From the NCBI GenBank assembly GCA_017543165.1, contig JAFYGL010000344.1, forward strand, positions 1 to 7,406: a stretch of 7,406 bases of DNA, written 5' to 3'. Every line of letters starts with the position of its first letter. The first letter of the stretch is position 1. This DNA is from Victivallales bacterium (GTDB lineage Bacteria; Verrucomicrobiota; Lentisphaeria; Oligosphaerales; Oligosphaeraceae). The translations under genes were made by a program, and so were the position numbers. Under the pieces are notes generated by a model. It searched no databases. It saw only the letters and a program-made list of their open reading frames with translations, and was not told the origin of the DNA. Below are positions 6,655 to 7,406 of this stretch, piece by piece.

Positions 6655-6795
6655 TTTGTGACTTTCCGAAATTAGGACCTTCGTAGAACACACACATAAA
6701 CACATTTAAGAGCGCTCTGCCTTGAGCGTCTCTATTCGTATTTATGTGTAGGTAGTCCTAAACCTCGGAAAGTTACGGGTAGAGACGCTTTTTTT
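6655..6795 (+). ncRNA. Candidate structured RNA or attenuator leader, unknown family
   Basis: The + strand transcript can fold into one long rod made of four helices in a row. Helix A is 6655-6669 with 6765-6779 (15 bp, 4 of them G-U). Helix B is 6672-6678 with 6755-6761 (7 bp). Helix C is 6692-6700 with 6741-6749 (9 bp). Helix D is 6709-6717 with 6724-6733 (9 bp, one bulge), closed by a 6-base loop. Internal loops of about 13x5 and 8x7 bases lie between B and C and between C and D. Seven T's follow at 6789-6795. A rival hairpin (6724-6790) cannot coexist with A and D. This suits either a leader that regulates the gene at 6888 or an independent RNA of roughly 140 nt. The rod with internal loops recalls 6S RNA in outline only, and I see no conserved sequence that would name the family. 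Confidence 0.5.
6724..6795 (+). terminator. Intrinsic terminator overlapping the structured RNA
   Basis: Bases 6724-6740 pair with 6774-6790 in an unbroken 17-bp helix (three G-U), directly abutting and slightly overlapping a run of seven T's (6789-6795). The 33-base loop can form a small inner hairpin (TAGG 6749-6752 with CCTA 6757-6760). The left arm is also the 3' arm of helix D, and the right arm overlaps helix A of the rod, so terminator and rod exclude each other. Confidence 0.6.
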
Positions 6796-6824
6796 GTGCA
6801 AAAATGCAATTTTCCGTGATAGAA

Positions 6825-6839
6825 ACCTCATATTGAGGT
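6825..6839 (+). repeat. Short hairpin in the 5' leader of the last gene
   Basis: ACCTCA (6825-6830) pairs with TGAGGT (6834-6839) around a 3-base loop. It would cover GAGGTG (6835-6840), a possible ribosome binding site for the tiny frame at 6850, and lies just before the AGGAG at 6853. Confidence 0.45.
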
Positions 6840-6849
6840 GCATTGTTGC

Positions 6850-6906
6850 ATGAGGAGAAAACGATACAATTGCAAATTGGCGAGAAAATGGCAGAAGAAA
6901 CAGTAA
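6850..6906 (+). CDS. Possible 18-residue basic leader peptide
   Basis: ATG 6850 opens MRRKRYNCKLARKWQKKQ, stopping at TAA 6904-6906. GAGGTG at 6835-6840 gives a ribosome binding site with 9-base spacing. The peptide has nine Arg/Lys in 18 residues. Its stop falls 14 bases inside the next gene (start 6888), in another frame, which would suit translational coupling. A frame this short easily occurs by chance, so it is recorded only as a possibility. Confidence 0.2.
   Translation: MRRKRYNCKLARKWQKKQ
6853..6857 (+). promoter_or_regulatory. Strong Shine-Dalgarno sequence of the last gene
   Basis: AGGAG is the best ribosome binding match in this leader. It is 12 bases from an in-frame TTG (6870) and 30 from ATG 6888, so it leaves the start unsettled. 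Closer to ATG 6888 there is only GGCGAG (6879-6884), three bases away. Confidence 0.45.
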
Positions 6907-7406
6907 AAACAGAGCTTTTCGATGAGATCAAGAATGCCTTTCTGAACAGTTTTCCTGATAAAAGGAATCTTTGGGAAAACAACCCTAACTTAGTGCGTTG
7001 CTGTGCGGATAGCGAAAGGGTGAATGACTGGATATGGTATGAAATCCAGCATTATGACAATGATTGCTGGATGCTAAGGTTTTGCGTGGATTCATACGCG
7101 CCTTGCAGAACTGAATTGCAACATGAGGTGGTAAAACTATTGCAAAAAGAATTGGAGTTGCATCGCTATTTTTCTGGAAGAAGCTATTACAATGCGTATT
7201 ATGTCGAAGGACGCAATCCAATAACTTGCGTGAAGGACCTGGAACATGACCTGGGAATGCTAAAAAGCAAAATTGATGAGATTCTACAGAAGAATTTTCC
7301 CCGCAGGGCGACGCAAGGCTTTGTACAAATAGAAGACAAGGTGACAATCTCCACAAATGATGTCAAAAGCATACTGTCTGACGAGAAATTCAGAATACCT
7401 GACTAC
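6888..7406 (+). CDS. Unrecognised protein, 3' end cut by window
   Basis: An open frame of 173 codons runs without a stop to the right edge. It begins MAEETVKTELFDEI and is read as a cytoplasmic protein: no signal peptide, no membrane segment, many charged residues. An aromatic, Cys-containing stretch at residues 47-63 (WIWYEIQHYDNDCWMLR) alternates like beta strands. Charged amphipathic helices follow at about 75-90 and 115-135, the second (DLEHDLGMLKSKIDEILQK) looking like a short coiled coil. I do not recognise the family. The frame is open back to 6837 after TGA 6834-6836, so TTG 6870 could add six residues. Two 60-base samples of the gene are about 43-47% G+C, against about 55% in a sample of the A2M gene, so it may have a different history. 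It lies about 95 bases after the T-run of the structured RNA and could be controlled by it. Confidence 0.7.
   Translation, partial: MAEETVKTELFDEIKNAFLNSFPDKRNLWENNPNLVRCCADSERVNDWIWYEIQHYDNDCWMLRFCVDSYAPCRTELQHEVVKLLQKELELHRYFSGRSYYNAYYVEGRNPITCVKDLEHDLGMLKSKIDEILQKNFPRRATQGFVQIEDKVTISTNDVKSILSDEKFRIPDY

Noticed and set aside
6773..6982. 69-codon open frame on the - strand
   Set aside because: It overlaps the terminator and the start of the last gene and shows no convincing features; Ser/Phe-rich text is typical of antisense A+T-rich DNA.
6985..7356. 123-codon open frame on the - strand
   Set aside because: It overlaps the + strand gene at 6888-7406, which has a better ribosome binding context and a more protein-like composition.

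Overview
This window is dominated by one very large gene on the + strand. It encodes an exported alpha-2-macroglobulin (A2M) family protein of about 2013 residues (148-6189). Downstream come a GC-rich block of degenerate repeats (about 6197-6448), an A+T-rich spacer, a strongly structured stretch ending in a T-run (6655-6795), and the 5' part of an unrecognised gene that runs off the right edge (6888-7406).

Organism: a bacterium with an envelope that exports large protease-trapping proteins. A very long A2M with an N-terminal TPR-like helical region, moderate GC (about 55% in a 60-base sample of the A2M gene) and abundant small palindromic repeats would fit the Planctomycetes/Verrucomicrobia/Lentisphaerae group. 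That is an inference from architecture only and is weak.

Layout: bases 1-147 are in frame with the A2M gene but look like a leader, not coding sequence. They hold three perfect inverted repeats in a row and end in a Shine-Dalgarno sequence before ATG 148, which opens a clear signal peptide. The A2M protein carries a signal peptide, TPR-like helices, MG domains including MG2, a Trp-rich insertion, a bait-region domain, a Met/Ala-rich bait segment, the A2M domain, an intact Cys-x-Glu-Gln thioester motif and a receptor-binding-like C-terminal domain. No penicillin-binding-protein partner gene (as in the E. coli yfhM-pbpC pair) is visible.

The 3' intergenic region is compound. Bases 6210-6448 are built from a unit of about 65 bp present once inverted, twice direct and once truncated. 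The inverted and first direct copies form a perfect 23-bp stem just after the A2M stop codon. After about 200 A+T-rich bases comes a 140-nt segment that can fold in two mutually exclusive ways. One is a rod-like hairpin of about 40 bp. The other is a 17-bp hairpin abutting seven T's. This is the layout of an attenuator or riboswitch, or of a self-terminated small RNA, about 95 nt upstream of the last gene. It is the most interesting signal here. I could not assign it to a known RNA family by eye.
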